Notes under the pieces: model-generated | What the model saw: the letters and a program-made list of their open reading frames with translations, nothing else | Databases searched by the model: none | What the model was told of the DNA's origin: nothing | Program-made: the position numbers and the translations under genes | Shown: positions 42,730 to 49,477 of the stretch, piece by piece | Position numbering within the stretch: position 1 is the stretch's first letter | Layout: the number at the start of each line of letters is the position of its first letter | Assembly: GCF_013369485.1 (NCBI RefSeq) | Contig: NZ_JABWEB010000010.1 | Span: forward strand, 124,001-188,000 | DNA length: 64,000 nt | Source of the DNA: Massilia sp. BJB1822 | GTDB lineage: Bacteria; Pseudomonadota; Gammaproteobacteria; Burkholderiales; Burkholderiaceae_D | Reading direction: 5' to 3'

Positions 42730-43647
42730 ATGAACGCTTTTCTCTACCTGCTGACTGTTCTGATCTGGGGTACGACCTGGATCGCCATCAAATTCCAGCT
42801 GGGCGTGGTCCCCGCCCCGGTCTCGATCGCCTACCGCTTCTGGATCGCGGGCGTAGTGCTGCTGCTCCTGCTGGTCGCCCTGCGCAAGCAGGTGTGGCCG
42901 CCGCGCCAAGCCTGGCGCTATCTGGTGGCACAGGGACTGGCCCTGTTCTGCCTGAATTTCCTGTGCTTCTACTACGCCAGCGCCAAGGTGCCGAGCGGCT
43001 TGGTGGCCGTGGTCTTCTCCACCGCGCCGATCTGGAATGCGCTGAATGGCCGCCTGTTCATGCAGCGGCCGATACGCGGCCAGGTGGTGGCCGGCGCGCT
43101 GCTGGGATTGGGCGGCATCGCCCTGCTCTTCCTGCCACAGATGCGCGGCCATTGGGGCGACAGCAGCATGCTGGCCGGCCTGGCGCTGGCCTTGGGCGGC
43201 ACGCTGTGCTTCTCGACGGGGAATCTGCTGTCCAGCCGCATGCAGGCGCTCGGCCTGTCGCCATGGACGACGAATACCTGGGCCATGCTGATCGGCGCTT
43301 CGGTGCTGAGCTGCGGCGCGCTGGCGCTGGGCATGCCCTTCACATACGAACCGGGGCTGCGCTATACGGGCGCGCTGCTGTATCTGGCGGTGCCGGGATC
43401 GGTGATCGGCTTCACCGCTTATCTGCTGCTGTTGGGACGCTTGGGGCCGGACCGCGCGGCGTATTGCACCGTGCTGTTCCCGGTGGTGGCGCTGAGCATC
43501 TCCACCATCTATGAGGGCTACCAGTGGACGCTGCCCGCGCTGGGCGGGCTGGCCCTGGTCGTCGGCGGGAATGTGCTGGCCTTCCTGCCGGCGCGGAACG
43601 GCGTCCGCGCGCAGGCCGCACCCGCCGCCGCCAAGCTTACTTCTTGA
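42730..43647 (+). CDS. EamA/DMT-family transporter
   Basis: The 305-residue inner-membrane protein has ten hydrophobic helices in two EamA repeats, starting FLYLLTVLIWGTTWIAIKFQ. The typical WG-T-W motif of drug/metabolite transporters is in the first helix and YASAKVPSGLVAVVFST marks the end of the first repeat. Substrate unknown; members export amino acids or drugs. Its last 11 nt overlap the end of trmB on the other strand. Confidence 0.92.
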   Translation: MNAFLYLLTVLIWGTTWIAIKFQLGVVPAPVSIAYRFWIAGVVLLLLLVALRKQVWPPRQAWRYLVAQGLALFCLNFLCFYYASAKVPSGLVAVVFSTAPIWNALNGRLFMQRPIRGQVVAGALLGLGGIALLFLPQMRGHWGDSSMLAGLALALGGTLCFSTGNLLSSRMQALGLSPWTTNTWAMLIGASVLSCGALALGMPFTYEPGLRYTGALLYLAVPGSVIGFTAYLLLLGRLGPDRAAYCTVLFPVVALSISTIYEGYQWTLPALGGLALVVGGNVLAFLPARNGVRAQAAPAAAKLTS

Positions 43648-44353
43648 CGAAAACCAGGTCCCAGACGCCGTGGCCCAGTTTCAGGCCGCGGTTTTCGAAC
43701 TTGGTCAGCGGGCGGTAGGCCGGCTGCGGCGCATAGCCATCCGCCGTGTTTTGCAGGCCCTCTTCCGCGCCCAGCACTTCCAGCATCTGCTCGGCGTATT
43801 CCTGCCAGTCGGTGGCGCAGTGCAGGTAGCCGCCCGGCGCCAGGCGATCAGTCAGCAGCTTGACGAACGGTGCCTGGATCAGGCGGCGCTTGTTGTGGCG
43901 CGCCTTGTGCCAAGGATCGGGGAAGAAGACGTGCACGCCGGCCAGGGTGCCTGGCTGGATCATATTGTTCAGCACTTCCACCGCGTCATGCTGGATGATG
44001 CGCAGATTGCTCAGGTTCTCTTCGCCGATCAGCTTGAGCAGGCTGCCCACGCCGGGCGTGTGCACTTCCACGCCGATGAAATCCTTCTCCGGCATATGCT
44101 TGGCGATGTGGGCGGTGGTGCCGCCCATGCCGAAGCCGATTTCCAGGATCACCGGCGCCTTGCGGCCGAAGGTCTGTTCGGCATTGAGCGGCGCCTTGGC
44201 GTATTCGACCAGGAACTTCGGCCCCAGATCGTTGAGCGCCCGCTCCTGCCCCGTGGACAGGCGGCCGGCACGGGTGACGAAGCTGCGGATGCGGTGCTCG
44301 GTCGGGTCATACAGCATGGTGCGCGCGCTTTTGGATGGGGTATCGGAAGACAT
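43637..44353 (-). CDS. trmB: tRNA (guanine46-N7)-methyltransferase
   Basis: The 238-residue enzyme methylates G46 in the tRNA variable loop. Family signatures are clear: ILEIGFGMGGTTAHIAK (SAM binding), VHVFFPDPWHKARHNKRR with the catalytic Asp, and the C-terminal TKFENRGLKLGHGVWDL (T-x-FE-RG). ATG 44353 gives the standard start; a TTG at 44362 is an alternative. Tail-to-tail overlap of 11 nt with the EamA gene. Confidence 0.96.
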   Translation of the reverse strand: MSSDTPSKSARTMLYDPTEHRIRSFVTRAGRLSTGQERALNDLGPKFLVEYAKAPLNAEQTFGRKAPVILEIGFGMGGTTAHIAKHMPEKDFIGVEVHTPGVGSLLKLIGEENLSNLRIIQHDAVEVLNNMIQPGTLAGVHVFFPDPWHKARHNKRRLIQAPFVKLLTDRLAPGGYLHCATDWQEYAEQMLEVLGAEEGLQNTADGYAPQPAYRPLTKFENRGLKLGHGVWDLVFVKK

Positions 44354-44471
44354 GGGAATCAATCAAAAACTTTAAGGACGATCCGCCATTATACGTGATG
44401 CCGTTTTTGCCAGTCCATGCGGGCGGCGGCCTGCGATAATAGCGGCTTTCCAAATACACGGCTGGCGGCGC

Positions 44472-44984
44472 ATGGGCGACATCCTCTATCTCATTCTCAT
44501 GGGCGTATGCCCGGTGGCGATCTATTGCCTCATCAAGACCAAGCCACGCGGCACGGCCCTGCCAGCCGTGCCCAAGGCGGAAGCCGCGCCGTATACGCCC
44601 GCCCTGCCGCAGGCCGCGCCGGCCCGGCACTGGTCGGACGAGGGCCGCTTCCAGCTGGAGGTGGTGGCGGAATCGCGCTACCAGGCCACGATCCGCCAGC
44701 TGGCGGGCGCGCATGGCGAGCAAAGCGCGAACGCGCGCCACCCGGCGATCCTGCTGCCAGACGATATGAATGCGTATGAGGCGACGGCGGTGGCGGTCTT
44801 CCTGTCCGGCCAGATGGTCGGCTATCTGGAGCCGAAACAGGCGGCCGCTTTCCGCCGCCTGCTGGCGCAGCAGGAGCTAGAGGGACAGCCCACCAGCTGC
44901 GATGCGCTGATCCGCGGCGGCGGGCTGTGGGAAGGAAAAAGGCTGAGCTACTCGGTCAGTCTCGATGTGGAGCCGCTGATCTGA
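44472..44984 (+). CDS. Membrane-anchored HIRAN-like domain protein
   Basis: The 170-residue product has one N-terminal transmembrane helix (ILYLILMGVCPVAIYCLI) and a short linker. The C-terminal part resembles a HIRAN domain: FQLEVVAESRYQATIRQLAG and AVAVFLSGQMVGYLEPKQAAAFRRLL. HIRAN domains bind single-stranded DNA ends and are usually attached to SNF2 helicases or nucleases. A stand-alone, membrane-tethered version is unusual and its role is unknown. The assignment is by pattern, not search. Confidence 0.68.
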   Translation: MGDILYLILMGVCPVAIYCLIKTKPRGTALPAVPKAEAAPYTPALPQAAPARHWSDEGRFQLEVVAESRYQATIRQLAGAHGEQSANARHPAILLPDDMNAYEATAVAVFLSGQMVGYLEPKQAAAFRRLLAQQELEGQPTSCDALIRGGGLWEGKRLSYSVSLDVEPLI

Positions 44985-45023
44985 GCCGTGCCGGCAGCAC
45001 TTCTGATTTCGAAAGTTATTGAC

Positions 45024-45051
45024 AACCAGTTCCCATTAATGGAAACTGGTT
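45024..45051. promoter_or_regulatory. Palindromic MarR-type operator
   Basis: Arms AACCAGTTCCCATT (45024-45037) and AATGGAAACTGGTT (45038-45051) are inverted repeats matching at 13 of 14 positions with no spacer. A perfect -35 hexamer TTGACA (45019-45024) touches the left arm. The site lies 31 bp before the MarR gene. Confidence 0.7.
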
Positions 45052-45082
45052 ACCAATTCATTGAACTTAGGGGGCTTTCGCC

Positions 45083-45550
45083 ATGCAGCCAGAAATCAGC
45101 AGCCGTATTTCAGCAACCGTTGTCGCAGTTTTCCGGGCCAATGGCCGCATGCTGGAGTGGGGCGACGCCTTCGCCGCCCCCTTTGGCCTGACCAGCGCCC
45201 GCTGGCAAATTCTAGGCGCCATCGCCCTCTCACCGCAGACCATCACAACGCCGCGCATTGCCGAGCAGATGGGCGTTTCCCGCCAAGGCGCACAGAAGCA
45301 GCTAAACCTGCTGCTGGACGATGGTTTGATCGAGAAATTGCCGAACCCTGGCCATCGCCGCTCTCCGCACTATCGCCTGACGCCGTCGGGAGCGGCCTTA
45401 TTCCAACAGATAGATACGGCGTGGGCAGCGCACGCGCAGCTCGCCGGCCAGCACTTTTCCGCCGCGGAGCTGGAAACCACGCTGCGCGTACTGGGTACGT
45501 TGACCGATCTGCATGCCATGCCATCGCAAGGAGAACAAGATGAAGCGTAA
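45083..45550 (+). CDS. MarR-family transcriptional regulator
   Basis: The 155-residue product has the winged helix-turn-helix of MarR proteins: LTSARWQILGAIALSPQTITTPRIAEQMGVSRQGAQKQLNLLLDDGLIEKLPNPGHRRSPHYRLTPSGAALF (quoted in parts; residues about 35-105), flanked by dimerisation helices. It is cytoplasmic and probably autorepresses through the palindrome upstream. Its end overlaps the start of the next membrane-protein gene by 11 nt, so they are cotranscribed and the membrane protein may be its effector system. Confidence 0.92.
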   Translation: MQPEISSRISATVVAVFRANGRMLEWGDAFAAPFGLTSARWQILGAIALSPQTITTPRIAEQMGVSRQGAQKQLNLLLDDGLIEKLPNPGHRRSPHYRLTPSGAALFQQIDTAWAAHAQLAGQHFSAAELETTLRVLGTLTDLHAMPSQGEQDEA

Positions 45551-45980
45551 TGTTCATGCCATCGCAGGCGTCGCGTCCTTCCTGTTTATCGCCACGTTCT
45601 GGACTTCCACCGTCATCGCCGAACTATTCTTAAGCCAGGGTGCGGTCGCCAGCGTCAAGCTGGCGGTCACGTATGCGCTGATCGCCTTTATCCCATGCAT
45701 GGCGGCGACCGGGGCAACGGGTTTCCTCATGGGCGGCAAGAGCACGTTCCCGCCGCTGGTCAGCAAGCGGCGGCGCATGCCCATCATTGGGCTGAATGGT
45801 CTGCTGGTGCTGGTTCCCGCCGCGCTGTATCTGAGCGCCAAGGCCCAGGCGGGAGAGTTCGATGCGGGCTTCTATCGCGTCCAGGCTGTGGAAATCGTCG
45901 CTGGCGCCCTCAATCTGTTCCTGATGGGATTAAATATCCGCGATGGCCGGCGGATGAGCCGCCGGCATGCGGGCCGCTGA
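45540..45980 (+). CDS. Four-helix integral membrane protein of unknown function
   Basis: The 146-residue product starts at ATG 45540 (AAGGAGAAC upstream), overlapping the end of the marR-like gene. Four transmembrane helices are visible: IAGVASFLFIATFWTSTVIA, LAVTYALIAFIPCMAATGAT, IIGLNGLLVLVPAALYLSA and AVEIVAGALNLFLMGLNI. No family name is safe. Position suggests a MarR-controlled membrane protein, perhaps a transporter or resistance factor, but this is inference. Confidence 0.8.
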   Translation: MKRNVHAIAGVASFLFIATFWTSTVIAELFLSQGAVASVKLAVTYALIAFIPCMAATGATGFLMGGKSTFPPLVSKRRRMPIIGLNGLLVLVPAALYLSAKAQAGEFDAGFYRVQAVEIVAGALNLFLMGLNIRDGRRMSRRHAGR

Positions 45981-46018
45981 ACCGCGGCAGCATTATCCGC
46001 TTCGGTGGGTAATTCGAT

Positions 46019-46092
46019 TGGAGCGGGTGATGGGAATCGAACCCACGCTATCTGCTTGGGAAGCAGAAGTTCTACCATTGAACTACACCCGC
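46019..46092 (-). tRNA. tRNA-Gly (anticodon CCC)
   Basis: The minus strand folds into a full cloverleaf: acceptor GCGGGTG/CACCCGC, D arm GTTC-AATGGTA-GAAC, and an anticodon stem TCTGC/GCAGA around the loop TTCCCAA with anticodon CCC. A T arm GTGGGTTCGATTCCCAT and an encoded CCA (46019-46021) complete it. The mature body is 46022-46092 plus CCA. It lies between the MarR operon and the LysR gene, with no integrase nearby. Confidence 0.97.
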
Positions 46093-46104
46093 GTCAGCGG
46101 CATT

Positions 46105-47043
46105 CTACGCGGCTTTGCCTACTGTTGACAACTCGTCAAACCTCCTGGTGGACAACAGCGGCAACAAGGTATGCTGCATGATGTCCCATAGGCGCTGAGA
46201 CGTGGGGGATAGGGTGGCGTCGGCACGGTGCAAGGTGAGGTGGGCGCTGGACAGCACGGGCAGGCGGTGGGCTTGGGCGTCGAGCGTTTGCAAGCTGGCG
46301 GGCAGGCCGATGCGAGTGCGCACCGTGACGCCCAGCCCGGCCGCGACTGCGGACCAGACGCCGCTCAGGCTGGGACTGCTGAAGGCGATGCGCCAGGGGA
46401 TGCCCGCGCGGTCCAGGGCCGTGATGGCAGCGCTGCGCATCAGACAGGGGGCCTCGAACATGACCAAGGGCAGCGGTTCCGCACCGCCGGACCAGATAGG
46501 TGGCGTCTCGGCGGCCGTTGCGGAAGCGGCAGCGATCCATTGCATCGGCACGCTGCCCAGCCCCTCGGCATGGGGCGAGCTGCGGCCCATGTCCCAGGCC
46601 AGTGTCAGATCGAGACGGCCGGCGGACAGGCGATCCAGCAGATCGGCATTGCGCGCCATCTGGGCTTCGATGCGCACGCGGGGATGGGCTTTGGCGAAGC
46701 GGCCCAGCACCTCGGTCAGCACGCGCTCGCCGAAGTCTTCCGGCATGCCGAGGCGGATGCCGCCTTCCAGGTCGACGCCGCGCACGGCGCTGGCGGCTTC
46801 ATCGTTCAGTTCCAGCAGACGGCGCGCATAGGCCAGCAGGGTTTCGCCGACCGCAGTGGGCACCATGCCGCGGCCGGCCTTGCGCAGGATGGGTGCACCG
46901 ACCTGCTCTTCCAGCTTCTTGAGCTGGGCGCTGACGGCCGAGGTGGAGCGGCCCAGGCGGTCGGCCGCCTGGGCGAAACTGCCCAGTTCCACGCCGGTGA
47001 CGTAGCTGCGCAGGAAGTCGAGGTCAAAATGGAGGCGGCCCAT
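46105..47043 (-). CDS. LysR-family transcriptional regulator
   Basis: The 312-residue product has the LysR N-terminal winged helix-turn-helix (FLRSYVTGVELGSFAQAADRLGRSTSAVSAQLKKLEEQVGAPIL, in parts) and a substrate-binding domain of the periplasmic-binding fold (about 90-300). It is divergent from the carboxymuconolactone decarboxylase and tautomerase genes, the classic arrangement of a LysR regulator and its target. An inverted repeat with a T-N11-A core lies in the shared promoter region (47081-47095). The gene ends 12 bp before the tRNA. Confidence 0.93.
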   Translation of the reverse strand: MGRLHFDLDFLRSYVTGVELGSFAQAADRLGRSTSAVSAQLKKLEEQVGAPILRKAGRGMVPTAVGETLLAYARRLLELNDEAASAVRGVDLEGGIRLGMPEDFGERVLTEVLGRFAKAHPRVRIEAQMARNADLLDRLSAGRLDLTLAWDMGRSSPHAEGLGSVPMQWIAAASATAAETPPIWSGGAEPLPLVMFEAPCLMRSAAITALDRAGIPWRIAFSSPSLSGVWSAVAAGLGVTVRTRIGLPASLQTLDAQAHRLPVLSSAHLTLHRADATLSPTSQRLWDIMQHTLLPLLSTRRFDELSTVGKAA

Positions 47044-47080
47044 GGATCATCCCATTTTTATGGATCATTACTTCAAATCT

Positions 47081-47095
47081 TTCTGATTTTCAGAA
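47081..47095. promoter_or_regulatory. LysR-type inverted repeat
   Basis: TTCTGA-TTT-TCAGAA is a perfect inverted repeat with a T-N11-A core, placed between the divergent LysR and carboxymuconolactone decarboxylase genes. Two direct copies of ATGGATCAT (47042-47050 and 47060-47068) lie beside it, the first overlapping the LysR start codon. Confidence 0.5.
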
Positions 47096-47147
47096 TCAAG
47101 ATAGACGGGTATCTTACATCTGTCAAACGCTAAAACGGGAGCCGCAG

Positions 47148-47474
47148 ATGAACAATGCAGGACAACAGGCGCTGGGCGATATTGCCCCACGCCTGGCCGA
47201 AATCACCGACCAGCTGCTGTTTGGCGATATTTGGCGGCGGCCCGGCCTGGCGCCGCGCGAGCGCAGCCTGATTACGGTGTCGGCCCTGCTGGCGCTGAAC
47301 CGGCTGGAGCAGTTGCCCTTCCATCTGCGGCTGGCGCGCGCCAATGGTGTCAGCCGCGCGGAGCTGGGCGAACTGCTCACGCATCTGGCGTTTTATACCG
47401 GCTGGCCCTGCGTGGCCTCGGCCGCCAATCTATTACGATCTATCTACCAAGAGGAGGAAGCATCATGCCAATAA
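47148..47474 (+). CDS. Carboxymuconolactone decarboxylase-family protein
   Basis: The 108-residue product is a small CMD/AhpD-like helical protein with the family core RERSLITVSALLALNRLEQLPFHLRLARANGVSRAELGELLTHLAFYTGWPCVASA (in parts). The Glu and His of the active-site region are visible, but it lacks the AhpD CxxC, having only one Cys in the C-terminal helix. It overlaps the tautomerase gene by 10 nt. With the divergent LysR regulator it may form a small aromatic or hydroxy-acid catabolic unit, but the substrate is unknown. Confidence 0.88.
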   Translation: MNNAGQQALGDIAPRLAEITDQLLFGDIWRRPGLAPRERSLITVSALLALNRLEQLPFHLRLARANGVSRAELGELLTHLAFYTGWPCVASAANLLRSIYQEEEASCQ

Positions 47475-47872
47475 GCCGTATTTCTCTGCTCAAGGGCAAA
47501 TCGCCCGAGTATCTGCGCGCGCTGTCGGATGGCCTGCACCAGGCGCTGGTCGAGGCCTTTGAAGTGCCGCCGACCGACCGCTTCCAGCTCATCCACCAGC
47601 ACGAGCCATATGAGCTGGTGTTCGACCGCGAGTATCTGGGCGGGCCGCGTTCGGATAATTTTGTGACGATCAACATCACCATCGGCCGGCCGCGCACGGC
47701 GGCCACCAAGCAGGCCTTCTATCAGCGCCTGGTGCAGTTATTGGAACAGAAACCGGGCATCCATCCGGAGGATGTACTGGTGGTGATCACGCCGGTGCAG
47801 ACGGAGGACTGGTCTTTCGGCGGCGGGCGCCAGGGCATCGGCTGGCCGCCGTCGGATTCAGGCCAGCGTTAG
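47465..47872 (+). CDS. Tautomerase/MIF-superfamily protein
   Basis: The 135-residue product starts MPISRISLLKGKSPEYLRALSDGLHQALVEAF (parts). After Met removal this exposes the catalytic Pro1 used by 4-oxalocrotonate tautomerase relatives. The VPPTDRFQLIHQHEPYELVFD segment matches the long-chain tautomerase group. It overlaps the CMD gene by 10 nt and has GAGGAGGAAG upstream. Its last 15 nt overlap the end of the convergent Sel1 gene. Confidence 0.88.
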   Translation: MPISRISLLKGKSPEYLRALSDGLHQALVEAFEVPPTDRFQLIHQHEPYELVFDREYLGGPRSDNFVTINITIGRPRTAATKQAFYQRLVQLLEQKPGIHPEDVLVVITPVQTEDWSFGGGRQGIGWPPSDSGQR

Positions 47873-49468
47873 CAATTCCGGGCGGCTGCGCGCCAGCGCC
47901 AGGCTGGTGGCGTCCATGCGGGCGGCGCATTGCTGCAGGTATTTGGCGGCGCCGGGCGCGCCGCCTCGTTCGGCCATGGCGAGCAGGCGGTAGGCCTGCT
48001 CCACATCAGCCGCCGCGCCTTGGCCCCACATGAACATCAGGCCGGCGTTGAGCTGGGCGCGCGCATGGCCCTGGCGCGCCGCTTTCAGATACCAGCCCAG
48101 CGCCGCCGTGAAATCGCGCGGCAGACCCTGGCCATTGTCGTAGCGCAGGGCCAGCGTGAACTGGGCCAGGGTGTGGCCTTGTTCGGCGGCCTTGCGGTAC
48201 CACTCGTTGGCGCGCACGGTGTCGGGCGCGGGACCGGCTTCGTTGTCGAACAGGAGGCCCAGCATGTATTGGGCGGCGACGTAATCCTGTTCGGCGGCGC
48301 GCAGATACCAGCCCATGGCCTTGCGGTAGTCCTGCGGCACGCCCTGCCCCGCTTCATAACGCAGGCCCAGGTCGAACTGGGCGCGCAGGTGGCCCTGGTC
48401 GGCCGCCTTGCGGTACCAGAAGATCGCTTCCTGCTGGTCCTGCACCACACCCTGGCCGTTCTCGTACAGCGCACCCAGATGGTGCTGGGCGGCGGGGAAG
48501 CCCTGCTCGGCGGAGCGGCGGAACCACTGCTCGGCTTCCACATAATCCTGCGGCACGCCCTGGCCATGCGCATAGCGCAGGCCAAGATTGTTCTGGGCCG
48601 CGGCGTGGCCTTGCTCGGCGGCCCGGCGATACCATTGCAGCGCCTTCTGCTCGTCGCGCGGCACGCCGTGGCCATTGTCGTAGATCAGGCCGAGATTGAA
48701 CTGCGAGCTGACGTGGTCCTGCTGCGCGGCCAGCGTGTACCACTTGACGGCTTTCTCGCTGTCCTGGGCCACATCCTCGCCCTTGTCGTAGCGCAGGGCC
48801 AGATTGAACTGGGCGGCGGCATAGCCTTGCTCGGCCGCCTTGCGGAACCAGGACAGGGCTTGTCCCGGGTCTTTCGCCACGCCCTGGCCATTCTCGTAGC
48901 GCAGGGCCAGGTTGAACTGGGCGCGCGCATAGCCTTGCTCGGCCGCCTTGCGATACCACATGATGGCCTGGCGGAAGTCCTGCGGCACGCCCTTGCCGGT
49001 GTCGTACATCATGCCCAGATTGTTCTGCGCGCCGGCGTCGCCCTGCTCCGCGGCCTTGCTGAACCAGTACATGGCGCGCTCGGTATTGGCTTCGATGCCC
49101 TGGCCCTTGGCGTACAGCCAGCCCAGATTGTATTGGGCGGCGGCGTAACCCTGTTCGGCCGCCAGTTGATACCAGTGCGCCGCTTCCTGGTAATCGAGAT
49201 CGACGCCCTGGCCCTTCTGGTACATCACGCCCAGATTGTATTGGGCGTGTTCCAGGCCGGCGTTGGCCGCCTGGCGGTACCAGGCGGCGGCCAGTTCGAA
49301 ATTCTGCTCCACGCCCTGGCCGTTGAAATACATGAAGCCCAGGCTGTGCTGGGCATTGGCCACGCCGCGTTCGGCCATGGCTTTCACGCGCAGGAATTCG
49401 GCGGAATAGGAAGGTCCGCCCGCGCCTGCCGCTTTCTCGATGATGGGGCTGTGGGGTGTGGTGGCCAT
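47858..49468 (-). CDS. Cytoplasmic Sel1-repeat protein (13 repeats)
   Basis: The 536-residue product consists almost wholly of 13 Sel1/TPR-like repeats of 36 residues. Each has the pattern AQxNLGxxYxxGQGVxxDxxxAxxWYRKAAEQG, preceded by a short Ser/Pro-rich N-terminus without a signal peptide. Such solenoids act as protein-interaction scaffolds. It is the last of three minus-strand genes after the diguanylate cyclase/phosphodiesterase and the HDOD kinase genes and may bring signalling partners together; that is inference. The next stop upstream is 9 nt away. Confidence 0.88.
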   Translation of the reverse strand: MATTPHSPIIEKAAGAGGPSYSAEFLRVKAMAERGVANAQHSLGFMYFNGQGVEQNFELAAAWYRQAANAGLEHAQYNLGVMYQKGQGVDLDYQEAAHWYQLAAEQGYAAAQYNLGWLYAKGQGIEANTERAMYWFSKAAEQGDAGAQNNLGMMYDTGKGVPQDFRQAIMWYRKAAEQGYARAQFNLALRYENGQGVAKDPGQALSWFRKAAEQGYAAAQFNLALRYDKGEDVAQDSEKAVKWYTLAAQQDHVSSQFNLGLIYDNGHGVPRDEQKALQWYRRAAEQGHAAAQNNLGLRYAHGQGVPQDYVEAEQWFRRSAEQGFPAAQHHLGALYENGQGVVQDQQEAIFWYRKAADQGHLRAQFDLGLRYEAGQGVPQDYRKAMGWYLRAAEQDYVAAQYMLGLLFDNEAGPAPDTVRANEWYRKAAEQGHTLAQFTLALRYDNGQGLPRDFTAALGWYLKAARQGHARAQLNAGLMFMWGQGAAADVEQAYRLLAMAERGGAPGAAKYLQQCAARMDATSLALARSRPELLTLA

Positions 49469-49477
49469 GGCCTGAGC

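Noticed and set aside
46019..46092. tRNA-Gly as an integration site of a mobile island
   Set aside because: No integrase, no repeated tRNA 3' end and ordinary genes on both sides.
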